Source of the DNA: an uncultured Clostridia bacterium
GTDB taxonomy: Bacteria > Bacillota > Clostridia > TANB77 > CAG-508
NCBI GenBank assembly: GCA_947629995.1
Contig: CANRFX010000009.1
Coordinates: 1 to 23,251, forward strand
Reading direction: 5' to 3'
Length of the DNA: 23,251 bases
Shown here: positions 1-8,982 of the stretch, piece after piece
Layout: every line of letters starts with the position of its first letter
Position numbering within the stretch: position 1 is the first letter of the stretch
Position numbers and translations under genes: made by a program
Notes under the pieces: generated by a model
Database searches by the model: none
What the model was told of the DNA's origin: nothing
The model's input: only the letters and a program-made list of their open reading frames with translations

Positions 1-137
1 TGTTCAACTAATCTTTTTGCTTCTTTTTCTGCTCCTTGAATTTTAGATTCTGCAACTTTTTTACGATATACCATTCCAATTGGCACACCTATTGCTAGCG
101 AGATTAAGACAGCGGCGATAATGATTACTATATTCAT
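1..137 (-). CDS. rny: Ribonuclease Y, N-terminal part (runs off the window)
   Basis: About 45 codons of a minus-strand gene whose remainder lies before position 1. The product starts with a hydrophobic membrane segment (roughly residues 2-22), then a basic VYRKKVAESKIQGAEKEA stretch that begins a coiled coil. This is the usual beginning of RNase Y, the membrane-anchored endonuclease that starts mRNA decay in Firmicutes. The KH and HD domains are outside the window. I chose the ATG at 135-137 because the GAGG Shine-Dalgarno lies 9 nt upstream; another ATG two codons earlier (141-143) sits only 3 nt from it. Assignment rests on the N-terminus only. Confidence 0.65.
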   Translation of the reverse strand, partial: MNIVIIIAAVLISLAIGVPIGMVYRKKVAESKIQGAEKEAKRLVE

Positions 138-223
138 AATCATACACCTCTTTCTTATTTAATTTTCAATGTTCGAATAAAATATATATTAATTTACATT
201 CATATATTTTTTCCTACTATTAT

Positions 224-252
224 ATTTTATCTTGATTATCGTAAACTGTCAA
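224..252 (-). promoter_or_regulatory. Sigma-A type promoter for rny
   Basis: On the minus strand TTGACA (247-252) is followed after 17 bp by TAAAAT (224-229), close to the housekeeping consensus. It lies about 90 bp upstream of the rny start, leaving an AT-rich 5' leader in which I see no clear structure. Confidence 0.6.
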
Positions 253-284
253 GAGATTTAAGGTGAAATAACAAAAAATTGTAA

Positions 285-311
285 AAAGAGGAGAACTCAA
301 TTCTCCTCTTT
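285..311 (-). terminator. Rho-independent terminator of ileS
   Basis: A perfect 11-bp stem (285-295 with 301-311, loop CTCAA) starts directly after the ileS stop codon and is followed on the minus strand by a short T run. The GC-bearing stem core and position support intrinsic termination. Confidence 0.85.
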
Positions 312-3300
312 CTATTGTCTTACAACTTCTACATCAATTTTTAACATTTCTCCATTAATGTTTGTATCTGTGTAAGTACTTCTATTTTGATTATAAATAA
401 TATTAATTGTTAGTGTGTCATGTTTGATTAATTTTTCATTTTTCTTTATTATTTCTTCTAATATATTGTTTCCAGATACATATAAATTGATATTGTCTAA
501 TACTTCAAATCCATTATCTTTTCTCATGTTTTGAACTTTTGATAAAATTTCTCTTACATATCCTTCTTCTTTTAATTCTGGTGTAATATGAGTATCTAAA
601 ACAACACCAATTTCTCCTTCTCCACTAAAACTAAATTCTTCCTTTCCTTGCATCATGACTAGTAAATTATCTGAATTTAGTCCAATTTGCATATCATCTA
701 TTTCAATATATTCTGTTCCACCATTTTTTACTTTGTTTGCTAAATCCATTTGATTCATTTTTTCAATTTCTTGTTTTATTTTTGGAATGAATTTTCCATA
801 CTCTTTTCCAAGTACTGGTAGGTTTGGTTTAATCTCAAAATTAACGTAGTCTGACATTTCAGCACCAAATTCCATTTCTTTGACATTTAATTCCTCTTTT
901 ACAATATCAGCATAATATTCTGGTAAAGTATTAATAGAAACTAACATTTTTGAAAGTGGTTGCCTATTTTTAATATTACTCAAATTTCTTGCACTTCTAC
1001 CAAGTTTTACAATTTTATATGCTAAATCCATCTCTGATTCTAAATTTTTATCAATTGCTTCTTCATCTACTTCTGGCCATAAGCATAAATGCACACTTTC
1101 TGGTGCTTGACTGTCTAATCCTACTACTAAATTTTGATAAATTTCCTCTACCATGAATGGTACAAATGGTGCTGACACTTTAATTAATGTCGTTAATACT
1201 TTATATAATGTACAATAAGCTCCAATCTTTTCATCATTTAATTCTTGTGACCAGAATCTTTCTCTGTTTCTACGAACATACCAATTTGATAATTCATCTG
1301 TAAAATCTTCTATTTTTTTTGCAGCAAATGTAATATCATAGTTTTCTAATTTTTCATCTACTTCTTTTACTAAAGTATTTAATTTAGAGATTATCCATTT
1401 ATCCATTACATTAGTTGGTTTAAAATCTTTGTATTTCAGTGGATTAAATTGATCTATTTCTGCATATAAAACATAGAATGAATAAACATTCCATAATGTG
1501 CTTAAAAAACCTCTTCCGAGTTTCTTGTACACTTTTTAATCCTAGTCTTGTTGGAAGCCATGGAGCACCACATGTGTAAAAATGCCATCTTGTAGCGTCT
1601 GCTCCTACTGTTTCTAAAAGAGTCATAGGGTCTACACCATTTCCTTTTGATTTAGACATTTTTTGACCTTTTTCATCTAAAACATGACCTAGTACAATAC
1701 AGTTTTCAAATGGACTTCTTCCAAATAATGCTGTTCCAATTGCTGTTAATGTATAGAACCATCCTCTTGTTTGATCTACTGCTTCTGAAATAAATCCTGC
1801 TGGGAAGTTGTTATCAAACATTTCTTTATTTTCAAATGGATAATGCCATTGTGCAAAAGGCATAGAACCAGAATCAAACCAACAGTCAATTACTTCTCTT
1901 GCTCTTTTCATTTTTTTACCACATTTTGGACATTTTAGATATACATTGTCAATGTAAGGTTTATGAAGTTCTATATCTTCTGGTACATCAATTCCTTTCT
2001 CTTTTAATTCTTCAATTGAACCAATACATTCTTGGTGGTTACAATTTTCATCTTCACAGGTCCATATTGGAAGCGGAGTTCCCCAATAACGGTCTCTTGA
2101 GATTCCCCAATCGATTACATTCTCTAAGAATTTTCCAAATCTTCCTGTACGAATTGTGTCTGGATACCAATTTACTTTATTGTTGTTTGCTACTAATTCG
2201 TTTCTTAATTTACTCATAGCAACAAACCAACTTTCTTTTGGATAATATAAAAGTGGTGTATCACATCTCCAACAATGTGGATAAGAGTGTATGTGTTTTT
2301 CTTTGCTAAATAATTTATTTTCATTTTCTAACCATTTGCAAATATCTTCACTACAATCTCTAACAAATTTTCCTGCCCATGGCTCTACTTCTTTTACAAA
2401 TTTTCCTGATTTATCTACTAGGTTAATAAAAGTAATTCCATTTTGTTTTGATACTAAACTGTCATCTTCACCATATGCTGGTGCAATATGCACAATTCCA
2501 GTACCATCTTCTAAATTTACAAAGTCTCCATGAATAACTTCAAATGCTTTTCCAGTTACTTTAGCAAATGGCATTAGTTGTTCATATTTTGTACCTAATA
2601 GTTCTTCTCCTTTATATGTTTTTAAAAGCTCATATGGAGTTTCTTTTAATACAGTTTCTAGTAAATCTTTTGCTAAAATGTATGTTTCATAAATTGGCTC
2701 ATCATCTGTTCCAATATTTGCTTTTACTTCAGCATATTCGTAAGATTTATTTAGACATAATGCTAGGTTAGATGGCAATGTCCATGGTGTTGTTGTCCAA
2801 GCTAAAATGTATTTATCCTCTCCAACAATTTTAAATTTGGCAATACAAGTTAAATCTTTTACATCTTTATATCCTTGTGCAACTTCATGAGATGAAAGTG
2901 CAGTTCCACATCTTGGACAGTATGGCATAACTTTATGTCCTTCATATAAAAGACCTTTTTCCCACATTTGTTTTAAAGCCCACCATACAGATTCAATATA
3001 ATCATTGTGATAAGTAACATATGGATTTTCCATATCAACCCAAAATCCTACTTTATTGGTCATATCTTCCCACATAGAAACATAAGTAAATACACTATTC
3101 TTACATTCTTTTACAAATTTTTCTACACCATATTCTTCAATTTGTTCTTTTCCTGAAATTCCTAATTTTTTTTCAATTTCTAGCTCTACAGGAAGTCCAT
3201 GTGTGTCCCATCCTGCTTTACGAATTACTTGATATCCTTTCATTACTTTGTATCTTGGAATAATATCTTTCATAACTCTTGTTTCAATATGCCCAACATG

Positions 3301-3462
3301 CGGCTTTCCGTTTGCTGTTGGTGGACCATCATAAAAAGTAAAATATCTTTTTCCTTTGTTCATATTGAAGTTTTTCTTTATGACGTCTTTTTCCTTCCAA
3401 ATTTTTGCAACTTCTTTTTCCATTCCTACAAAACCGTCTTTTAATTCAACTTTTTTGTACAT
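312..3462 (-). CDS. ileS: Isoleucyl-tRNA synthetase, one CGGA recoding site
   Basis: Charges tRNA-Ile with isoleucine in the cytoplasm. The decoded protein is about 1,049 residues, the size of the long, eukaryote-like IleRS class. Visible signatures are PPTANGKPHVGH (HIGH motif, residues about 55-58), Cys pairs CPRCG and CPKCG, the GISRDRYWGTPLPIW block, and KMSKS at about 601-605. A plain reading breaks at position 1518: the frame is good up to ...GLKSVQET, meets CGG, and continues correctly one base later as RGFLSTLWNVYSFYVLYA. Reading CGGA (1518 down to 1515) as one Gly (residue about 649) joins the parts at the family's conserved boundary between catalytic and anticodon-binding domains. 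Preceded by a T-box leader, so probably induced by uncharged tRNA-Ile. Identification is certain; the decoding mechanism is inferred. Confidence 0.95.
1515..1518 (-). other. CGGA recoding site in ileS
   Basis: Context ACT-CGGA-AGA on the minus strand. In triplets CGG would be Arg and the frame is lost. Read as a four-base Gly codon it gives T-G-R and restores the IleRS frame. Confidence 0.85.
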
Positions 3463-3762
3463 TGTACATTCCCCCTTGTATCAATCTAAAAAGCTATTTC
3501 CCCCTATAAATTTTTAGGACGAAATAGCTTTATTTTCCGCGGTACCACCTATTTTAGTAAATTATATTTTTATACAATCCACTCTCTCATTCTTCCTTTA
3601 ACGCAGGATTACGATTAAACTTATTTTTATTATAATTTCAGTTTAACAACAAACTAAGGTGATAATAAATAATTTTTACTTACCAAATTTGCACCTACCT
3701 TTGGCTCTCTAAAAGATATTTTATTATTTATCTTGTCCTTGCTATGGTTTTTTATTTATATA
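3463..3762 (-). promoter_or_regulatory. T-box riboswitch leader of ileS with antiterminator and terminator
   Basis: The roughly 300-nt leader upstream of ileS contains the conserved T-box AGGTGGTACCGCGG (3537-3550, minus strand), which pairs with the free CCA end of uncharged tRNA. It is followed by a terminator hairpin whose arms are 3520-3532 and 3488-3500 (AAAGCTATTTC with GAAATAGCTTT) and a T run. The upstream part (about 3640-3760) holds the AGAGAGCC element typical of stem I and long AT-rich complementary arms. The ileS context implies an isoleucine specifier; an ATC triplet occurs in the 3' side of the putative stem I, but I could not fix the fold with confidence. A GGGGG Shine-Dalgarno precedes the ileS ATG. 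Confidence 0.9.
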
Positions 3763-3768
3763 TTCCTT

Positions 3769-3796
3769 ATTATATCATGTTTATTATTTTTTTCAA
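3769..3796 (-). promoter_or_regulatory. Promoter of the ileS T-box transcript
   Basis: On the minus strand TTGAAA (3791-3796), a 16-bp spacer, and TATAAT (3769-3774) preceded by TG, i.e. an extended -10. Its position fits a transcript starting near 3762, at the beginning of the T-box leader. Confidence 0.7.
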
Positions 3797-3847
3797 TACT
3801 TTTATTGTTTTTTTATTTAATATTTTATTTATTTCTATTTTTTATTG

Positions 3848-4312
3848 TTATGCATGTACAAATCCACCTACATCTAATTCATCTTTCCAATCTTCTAATT
3901 TTTCAATTCTAATATCGTGTAAGTTGATTTTGTTTCCGTATCTTCTTGCTGTATGTTGTAATTCTTTAACATCTAATCCAAGGTCTGCAAATATTGCATC
4001 TGCTTTGCTAAATTTTATATCTATTTTTTCATTTAATTTATCGAACTGTCCTGTAATTGCTTCTTCCATTGCTTCAAAAACTCTAGCAAATTCTTTTTTA
4101 TCTGATTCTCTTGTATTTTCGATTTTAGTAACTCTTTCATTGATTGTTTCTAACTTTTTGTCATTTTCTTCCCAACGTTTTTCATTTTGCTCCCATCTTT
4201 TGTTGTTTTCTTCCCAACGTTTTTCGTTTTGCTCCCATCTTTTGTTGTTTTCTGTTCTGAATTCTCTTAACTCTTGTAATACAGTATTAATAGTTGCAGT
4301 TTTTTCGACCAT
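3848..4312 (-). CDS. Small coiled-coil protein with tandem RWE(Q/E)N repeats, function unknown
   Basis: A 154-residue soluble protein with no recognised catalytic motif. After a short N-terminus (TATINTVLQELREFRTEN) it carries tandem heptad-like units alternating KRWEQNE and KRWEENN/D (residues about 23-52), encoded by near-identical 42-bp DNA repeats. A long charged coiled coil follows (about 53-125), ending in a conserved-looking LHDIRIEKLEDWKDELDVGGFVHA-type tail. Similar small coiled-coil proteins are common hypotheticals in Clostridia and some phages. The start is supported by a strong AGAAGGAGGTGAG Shine-Dalgarno. It stands alone, upstream of the ileS promoter, with no hairpin terminator seen between them. 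The repeat number may vary by slippage. Confidence 0.8.
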   Translation of the reverse strand: MVEKTATINTVLQELREFRTENNKRWEQNEKRWEENNKRWEQNEKRWEENDKKLETINERVTKIENTRESDKKEFARVFEAMEEAITGQFDKLNEKIDIKFSKADAIFADLGLDVKELQHTARRYGNKINLHDIRIEKLEDWKDELDVGGFVHA

Positions 4313-4347
4313 TTTTTCTCACCTCCTTCTATTTTATTAAACAATTT

Positions 4348-4381
4348 TTGTAAGACCAATATATAAAAATTAACCTTACAA
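4348..4381. repeat. Inverted repeat upstream of the coiled-coil gene
   Basis: TTGTAAG (4348-4354) and CTTACAA (4375-4381) form a 7-bp inverted repeat around a 20-bp AT-rich centre, between the coiled-coil gene and its probable promoter region. It could be an operator or a leader hairpin. The rest of 4341-4428 is AT-rich, with weak TTGACA- and TTGACT-like -35 boxes on the minus strand. Confidence 0.4.
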
Positions 4382-4428
4382 TTATTGTTAGTCAATATTT
4401 AATCATAAGTTCTATAAAATGTCAATAA

Positions 4429-4463
4429 AAAATAGAAAAATTTTTAAAAAACTTTTCTATTTT
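4429..4463 (-). terminator. Probable terminator of the pta-ackA-ackA operon
   Basis: An 11-bp AT-rich stem (4429-4439 with 4453-4463: AAAATAGAAAA / TTTTCTATTTT) lies about 40 bp past the end of the downstream ackA and is rich in T/A on both sides, so it could act in either direction. Confidence 0.5.
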
Positions 4464-4499
4464 ATAAATATTTAATATTTAAGCCTTACACTATTAAAA

Positions 4500-5691
4500 T
4501 TATTTTGTTAATCGCTCCGTTTCCTTTGCAATCATTAACTCTTCATTTGTTGGAATAACATAAACTTTTACTTTAGAATCTGGTTTAGAAATTAATTTTT
4601 CTTCACTTCTTATCTGGTTTATATCTGCATCAATTTTAACACCCATAAATTCTAATTTGTCACAAATTTCTTTTCTAATATTAATTTGATTTTCTCCTAC
4701 TCCACCAGTAAATACAATATAGTCAACACCATTCATTGCTACTGCATATTTTGCAATATAGCTTGCTACTGCATATTCAAAATTATCAATTGCAAGTTTT
4801 GCTCTTTCTTCTCCTTGTTTTGATGCTGTTTCAATTTCTCTAAAATCAGGGGCTAACCCAGAAATTGCTTGTATTCCTGATCGCTTATTCAAAATATTTT
4901 CCATTTCTTCTACTGATAATTTTTCTTTTTTCATTAAATATAATATTATAGATGGGTCTAAATCTCCACTTCTAGTTACCATAGGAATTCCACCAAGAGG
5001 TGTTAATCCCATACTAGTATCAACTGATTTTCCTTCTTTGATTGCACATATACTAGATCCTTGACCTAAATGACAAGTTACAATTTTCATTTCTTCAATT
5101 GGTTTATTTTCAATTTCTGCCAATCTTTTTGATACAAACATATGAGAAGTACCATGAAATCCATATTTCCTTACACTATATTTTTTATAATATTCGTATG
5201 GAATTGGGTAAATATATTTTTCTTTTGAAATTGTTTGATGAAATGCTGTATCAAATACTCCTACCATTGGTTTATTTGGCATAACATTTTTGCATGCTTC
5301 AATTCCCAATATACATGCTGGATTATGTAATGGTGCTAAATCAGAATATTCTTTTAATACATCTATTACATTATCATCTATTACAACAGATTCTGCTATT
5401 TTTTCTCCCCCATGAACTAGACGATGTCCGAATAGCATTAATTTCATCTAAGCTGTCAATTACTTTATATTCTGGATTAGTTAATTGTTTTAAAGCAAAT
5501 TCAATTGCTTCTGTATGATTATAAGCCGGATTATCTATTTTAATCTTTTGTCCGTTTACTTTATGTGTAATAAATGCTTCTTTTTCTCCTATTCTTTCAT
5601 ATTTACCTGATGCTAAAACATCTTCTGTTTCCATATTGATTAATTGGTATTTCAAAGATGAACTACCACAATTTAATACTAAAATTTTCAT
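4500..5691 (-). CDS. ackA: Acetate kinase, second tandem copy, one CGGA recoding site
   Basis: Converts acetyl phosphate and ADP to acetate and ATP, the ATP-yielding last step of acetate fermentation. The decoded length is 396 residues, normal for the family. Visible motifs: LNCGSSSLKY at the N-terminus (Asn7, Ser10, Ser12), HGTSHMFVSKR, CHLGQGSSICAI, GGIPMVTRSGDLDPS, VFTGGVGEN and PTNEELMIAKET at the end. The frame breaks at position 5430: SLDEINAI is followed by CGG, and the frame resumes one base on as HRLVHGGEK. Reading CGGA (5430 down to 5427) as Gly88 gives the invariant GHRLVHGG block. The paralogue just upstream has an ordinary GGA at the same place. Follows that paralogue in the same operon, separated by a repeat-filled gap. 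Its Shine-Dalgarno (AGAGAGG) is weaker than that of the other copy. Confidence 0.95.
5427..5430 (-). other. CGGA recoding site in ackA (second copy)
   Basis: Context ATT-CGGA-CAT on the minus strand. Four-base reading gives I-G-H-R-L-V-H-G-G, the AckA block. The paralogue encodes the same Gly with a plain GGA. Confidence 0.9.
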
Positions 5692-5734
5692 TTTCTTTTT
5701 CCTCTCTTTTAAATTTAAGCTAAATTTCTATCAA

Positions 5735-5874
5735 TTCAAATTTTGCAATGCAAAATTGTCAAAATGCTCCGTCCCTGATGACAATTCAAATTTCACAATG
5801 CAAAATTGTCAAAATGCTCCGTCCCCAACGACAATTATTGTCAATTTGCTCCGTCCCCATTGACAATTTTTAGA
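5735..5874. repeat. Tandem REP-like repeats between the two ackA genes
   Basis: Two 50-bp direct copies (5735-5784 and 5785-5834) plus a shorter third (to about 5874). Each contains TTGTCAA(A)ATGCTCCGTCCC or a close variant and internal TTGTCA/TGACAA complementarity, so each can fold. The third copy overlaps the last codons and stop of the upstream ackA. The same GGGGACGGAGC core occurs in the palindrome at 14656-14711. Confidence 0.8.
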
Positions 5875-7049
5875 GTTTCTCTTGCTATCATTAGTTCTTC
5901 ATTTGTTGGTACAACATAGACTTTTACTTTTGAGTCTGGACTTGATATTTCTGCTTCTACTGCAAATGCTTCTTGGTTTGCTTTTTCGTCTAGTTTTACA
6001 CCCATGAATTCTAAATGCTTGCAGATAGCTTCTCTTGAGCTTCTGCCTCTTTCTCCAACTCCTGCTGTGAATGTTATTACGTCTACACCATTCATTGCTA
6101 CTGCACACCTTGCAACATAGCTTGCAATTAAATAGTGGTAATTGTCAAATGCAAGTTTTGCTCTTTCGTTTCCATTTGCTAATTCGTTTTCTAAATCTCT
6201 ATTGTCTGCAGATATTCCAGATATTCCTAAAAGTCCTGATTTTTTGTTTAACATAGTGTCTGCTTGGTCTGGTGTCATATTTTCTTTTTTCATTATAAAT
6301 GTTACAACAGATGGGTCTAAATCTCCTGACCTTGAACCCATTGGAATTCCTGCAACAGGTGTTAATCCCATACTTGTTTCTACTGATTTTCCATTTTGTA
6401 TTGCACAAATACTTGCTCCTTGTCCAATGTGACAGTTGATTATTTTTAAATCTTCTATCGGTTTTCCTAAAATTTCTGCAATTCTTTTAGAAACAAACAT
6501 ATGTGATGTTCCATGAAATCCATATTTTCTTACTCCATATTTTTCATAATATTCATATGGTACTGCATAAATGTATTTTTCTTTTGAAATAGTTTGATGA
6601 AATGCTGTATCAAATACTGCTACATTTGGTTTTCCTGGCATTTCTTTTTGACATGCTTTTACTCCTAATATTCCTGCTGGATTATGAAGTGGCGCTAAGT
6701 CAACACATTCTTCTATAGCATTTAAAACTTCGTCATCTATTAATACTGACTGATTAAATTTTTCTCCACCATGTACTATTCTATGTCCTATGCTATCAAT
6801 TTCGTCTAAGCTTTTTATTACTCCATATTCACTACTTAATAATTGATCCATTACAAATTTTAATGCTTCTGAATGGTCTTTTACTGGATTTTCTAATTTT
6901 ATTTTTTGTCCATTTACCTTATGTGTTAAAAAAGCTTTTTCACTTCCTATTCTTTCGTAATATCCTGATGCTAGTGTTTCTTCTGTTTCCATATCAATTA
7001 CTTGATATTTTAATGATGAACTTCCTGAGTTAAGAACTAAAATTTTCAT
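5841..7049 (-). CDS. ackA: Acetate kinase, first tandem copy
   Basis: Same reaction as the neighbouring copy. 402 residues, intact in triplets. Motifs: LNSGSSSLKY, GHRIVHGGEKF (here an ordinary GGA codes the Gly of GHR), HGTSHMFVSKR, CHIGQGASICAI, GSRSGDLDPS, TFTAGVGERG and PTNEELMIARET. Preceded by a good AGGAGGA Shine-Dalgarno, 30 bp after pta. The last codons (NGDGAN and the TGA stop) are made from the REP-like repeat at 5835-5874, so a repeat insertion appears to have replaced the natural end of the gene. Tandem ackA copies suggest duplication; they are clearly homologous but diverged along their whole length. Confidence 0.96.
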   Translation of the reverse strand: MKILVLNSGSSSLKYQVIDMETEETLASGYYERIGSEKAFLTHKVNGQKIKLENPVKDHSEALKFVMDQLLSSEYGVIKSLDEIDSIGHRIVHGGEKFNQSVLIDDEVLNAIEECVDLAPLHNPAGILGVKACQKEMPGKPNVAVFDTAFHQTISKEKYIYAVPYEYYEKYGVRKYGFHGTSHMFVSKRIAEILGKPIEDLKIINCHIGQGASICAIQNGKSVETSMGLTPVAGIPMGSRSGDLDPSVVTFIMKKENMTPDQADTMLNKKSGLLGISGISADNRDLENELANGNERAKLAFDNYHYLIASYVARCAVAMNGVDVITFTAGVGERGRSSREAICKHLEFMGVKLDEKANQEAFAVEAEISSPDSKVKVYVVPTNEELMIARETLKIVNGDGAN

Positions 7050-7079
7050 AACAATTTCCTCCTAAATCTAATTTATTTT

Positions 7080-8090
7080 CTATTTATTTTTTTGCTGTGC
7101 TTGAACAGCAGTAATAGCAATAACACCTTCTATATCTTCGTGACTGCATCCTCTTGATAAATCATTTACTGGCTTACTAATCCCTTGACAAAGTGGGCCA
7201 TATGCCTCTGCTTTTGCTAATCTTTGAACTAACTTATATCCAATGTTTCCTGCATTTAAATCAGGAAATACTAATACATTTGCTTCTCCTTTTAAAGGAC
7301 TTTCTGGTGCCTTCATTTTTGCTACTTCTGGAATAATAGCTGCATCTAACTGCAACTCTCCATCTACTGTAATTGTTTGATCTTTTTGTTTAACTAATTT
7401 AGTTGCATCAATTACTTTTTGTGTTAATTCTGATTTTGCACTTCCATAAGTAGAATAAGAAAGCATAGCTACTTTTGGCTCTTTTCCTACTAATTGTTTA
7501 AAACTTTTACTAGAAGAAATAGCAATTTCTGATAATTTATCACTATCTGGATTTTCATTTAATCCGCTATCAGCAAATAAAAATGTACCTTTTTCTCCTA
7601 ATTGGCAATCTGGAACAACCATGATAAAAAAAGCAGAAACTAATTTTGTGCCAGGTGCTGTTTTTAAAATCTGCAATGCTGGTCTTAATGTATCAGATGT
7701 AGAATGTACTGCACCAGAAACAAGTCCATCTGCTACTTCTGTTTCATCTTTTACCATAAGCATACCATAATATACAGGGTCTGCTACTAATTCTTTTGCT
7801 TTTTCTATTGTCATTCCTTTTTCTTTCCTCAATTCATATAATGTATTTACATATTCATCATACTTTTCTGAGTTAGATGGATCAATAATTTTAGCATTAC
7901 TAATATCTATATTATTTTCTTTAGCCTTTTTTTCTACATTTTCCTTTTTTCCAACTAATATAATATTAGCATATTGTTCTTTTAATACTTGCTCCGTTGC
8001 TTTTAAAGTTCTTATATCTTCTGCTTCTGGAAGCACAATTGTTTTAATTTCTTCTTTTGCTCTTTGTTTTATTTCATTAATAAAAGACAT
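7080..8090 (-). CDS. pta: Phosphate acetyltransferase
   Basis: Transfers acetyl from acetyl-CoA to phosphate, giving acetyl phosphate for acetate kinase. 336 residues, the short single-domain type common in Firmicutes (no N-terminal DRTGG extension). Recognisable blocks include IVLPEAEDIRTLKA, ADGLVSGAVHSTSDTLRPALQ, FADSGLNENPD, AMLSYSTYGSA, VFPDLNAGNIGYKLVQRLA and a GPLCQGISKPVNDLSRG segment. Start supported by AAGGAGAG 6 nt upstream. First gene of the pta-ackA-ackA operon, under the promoter at 8121-8149. Confidence 0.96.
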   Translation of the reverse strand: MSFINEIKQRAKEEIKTIVLPEAEDIRTLKATEQVLKEQYANIILVGKKENVEKKAKENNIDISNAKIIDPSNSEKYDEYVNTLYELRKEKGMTIEKAKELVADPVYYGMLMVKDETEVADGLVSGAVHSTSDTLRPALQILKTAPGTKLVSAFFIMVVPDCQLGEKGTFLFADSGLNENPDSDKLSEIAISSSKSFKQLVGKEPKVAMLSYSTYGSAKSELTQKVIDATKLVKQKDQTITVDGELQLDAAIIPEVAKMKAPESPLKGEANVLVFPDLNAGNIGYKLVQRLAKAEAYGPLCQGISKPVNDLSRGCSHEDIEGVIAITAVQAQQKNK

Positions 8091-8120
8091 ATTTTCTCTC
8101 CTTTTTTAATATTTACCTAC

Positions 8121-8149
8121 ATTATATAGTTTAAAACTAAAAAGTACAA
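8121..8149 (-). promoter_or_regulatory. Promoter of the pta-ackA-ackA operon
   Basis: Minus-strand TTGTAC (8144-8149), 17-bp spacer, TATAAT (8121-8126), about 30 bp upstream of the pta ATG and immediately after the trmB stop codon. Confidence 0.75.
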
Positions 8150-8156
8150 GAGTTTT

Positions 8157-8819
8157 TTAAATTAATTTTGCAATCAAAGCTTTTATTTTAATTCCTTGTT
8201 CTGAAAACATCTTCTCATGCTCTGTTTCAATATTTTTTTCAAAAATTGGTTCTTCATGTAAATTGTAAGTTTTTCTAACTATTTCAAATCCTGAATCTCT
8301 TAAATACACAATACTTGCTTCAAATAAATCATCATCATCTGTCTTAAAATAAATTTCTCCATTTTTTGCTAAAAATTGTTTATATTTTTCTAATTGAATT
8401 GAATGAGTTAATCTCTTTTTTCTATGTTTGCCCCTTGGCCATGGATTGCAAAAATTAATATAGATTCTTTCTACTTTATCCTTTTTATCTAAAATTAGCA
8501 AGATTCTTTCAATATCAAATCTAGTTATTAATATATTATTTGGTTCTATATTGTTATCATTGTATGCCTGTTCAATATTTCTTTTAGCTAACCCAAGCAT
8601 TGCATCTACTAAATCAATTGCTAAGTAATTTATATTTAAATTTTCACTTGCAAGTTTTGCCATAAATTGACCTTTACCACATCCTAGTTCTAAATAAAAT
8701 GGAAGATTGGGATTTTGAAATTTTTCTTTCCATTTTCCTTTTAATCCTTCTGGATTATTTATATAAAACTTACATGCTTCTAATTCTGGCCTTGCCCATT
8801 TTTTATATCTTATTCTCAT
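8157..8819 (-). CDS. trmB: tRNA (guanine-N7-)-methyltransferase
   Basis: Methylates N7 of G46 in tRNA using S-adenosylmethionine. 220 residues, the normal length. The SAM-binding motif is YLELGCGKGQF (about residues 42-52). The family block FCNPWPRGKHRKKRLTH (about 123-139) and a YFKTDDDDLFE segment complete the signature. Minus strand, ending just before the pta promoter. No strong Shine-Dalgarno is apparent at the ATG at 8817-8819. The 163-bp gap to the divergent RluA gene is AT-rich; a TATGAT at 8936-8941 could be a plus-strand -10 box but lacks a clear -35. Confidence 0.93.
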   Translation of the reverse strand: MRIRYKKWARPELEACKFYINNPEGLKGKWKEKFQNPNLPFYLELGCGKGQFMAKLASENLNINYLAIDLVDAMLGLAKRNIEQAYNDNNIEPNNILITRFDIERILLILDKKDKVERIYINFCNPWPRGKHRKKRLTHSIQLEKYKQFLAKNGEIYFKTDDDDLFEASIVYLRDSGFEIVRKTYNLHEEPIFEKNIETEHEKMFSEQGIKIKALIAKLI

Positions 8820-8982
8820 TTATATACAACACATACTCCTTTCTGCATTTTGTTTTAATATTAATATTTTAAAATATACTTCAGATTATATACTATTTAC
8901 AAATTTAGTGCAACTTCTAGTAATTAGAGTCAATCTATGATAAAATAACAAAAGCAAAATAATAAATGGAGTATAAATTTAT

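Noticed and set aside
3744..4340. 198-codon plus-strand ORF with hydrophobic, Ser/Leu-rich product
   Set aside because: It is the antisense shadow of the coiled-coil gene and the ileS promoter region; its repeats mirror the minus-strand RWE repeats and it has no ribosome site.
5735..5874. CRISPR-like array at the ackA repeats
   Set aside because: The 50-bp units are directly abutting with no unique spacers, vary in sequence, and no cas genes are present.
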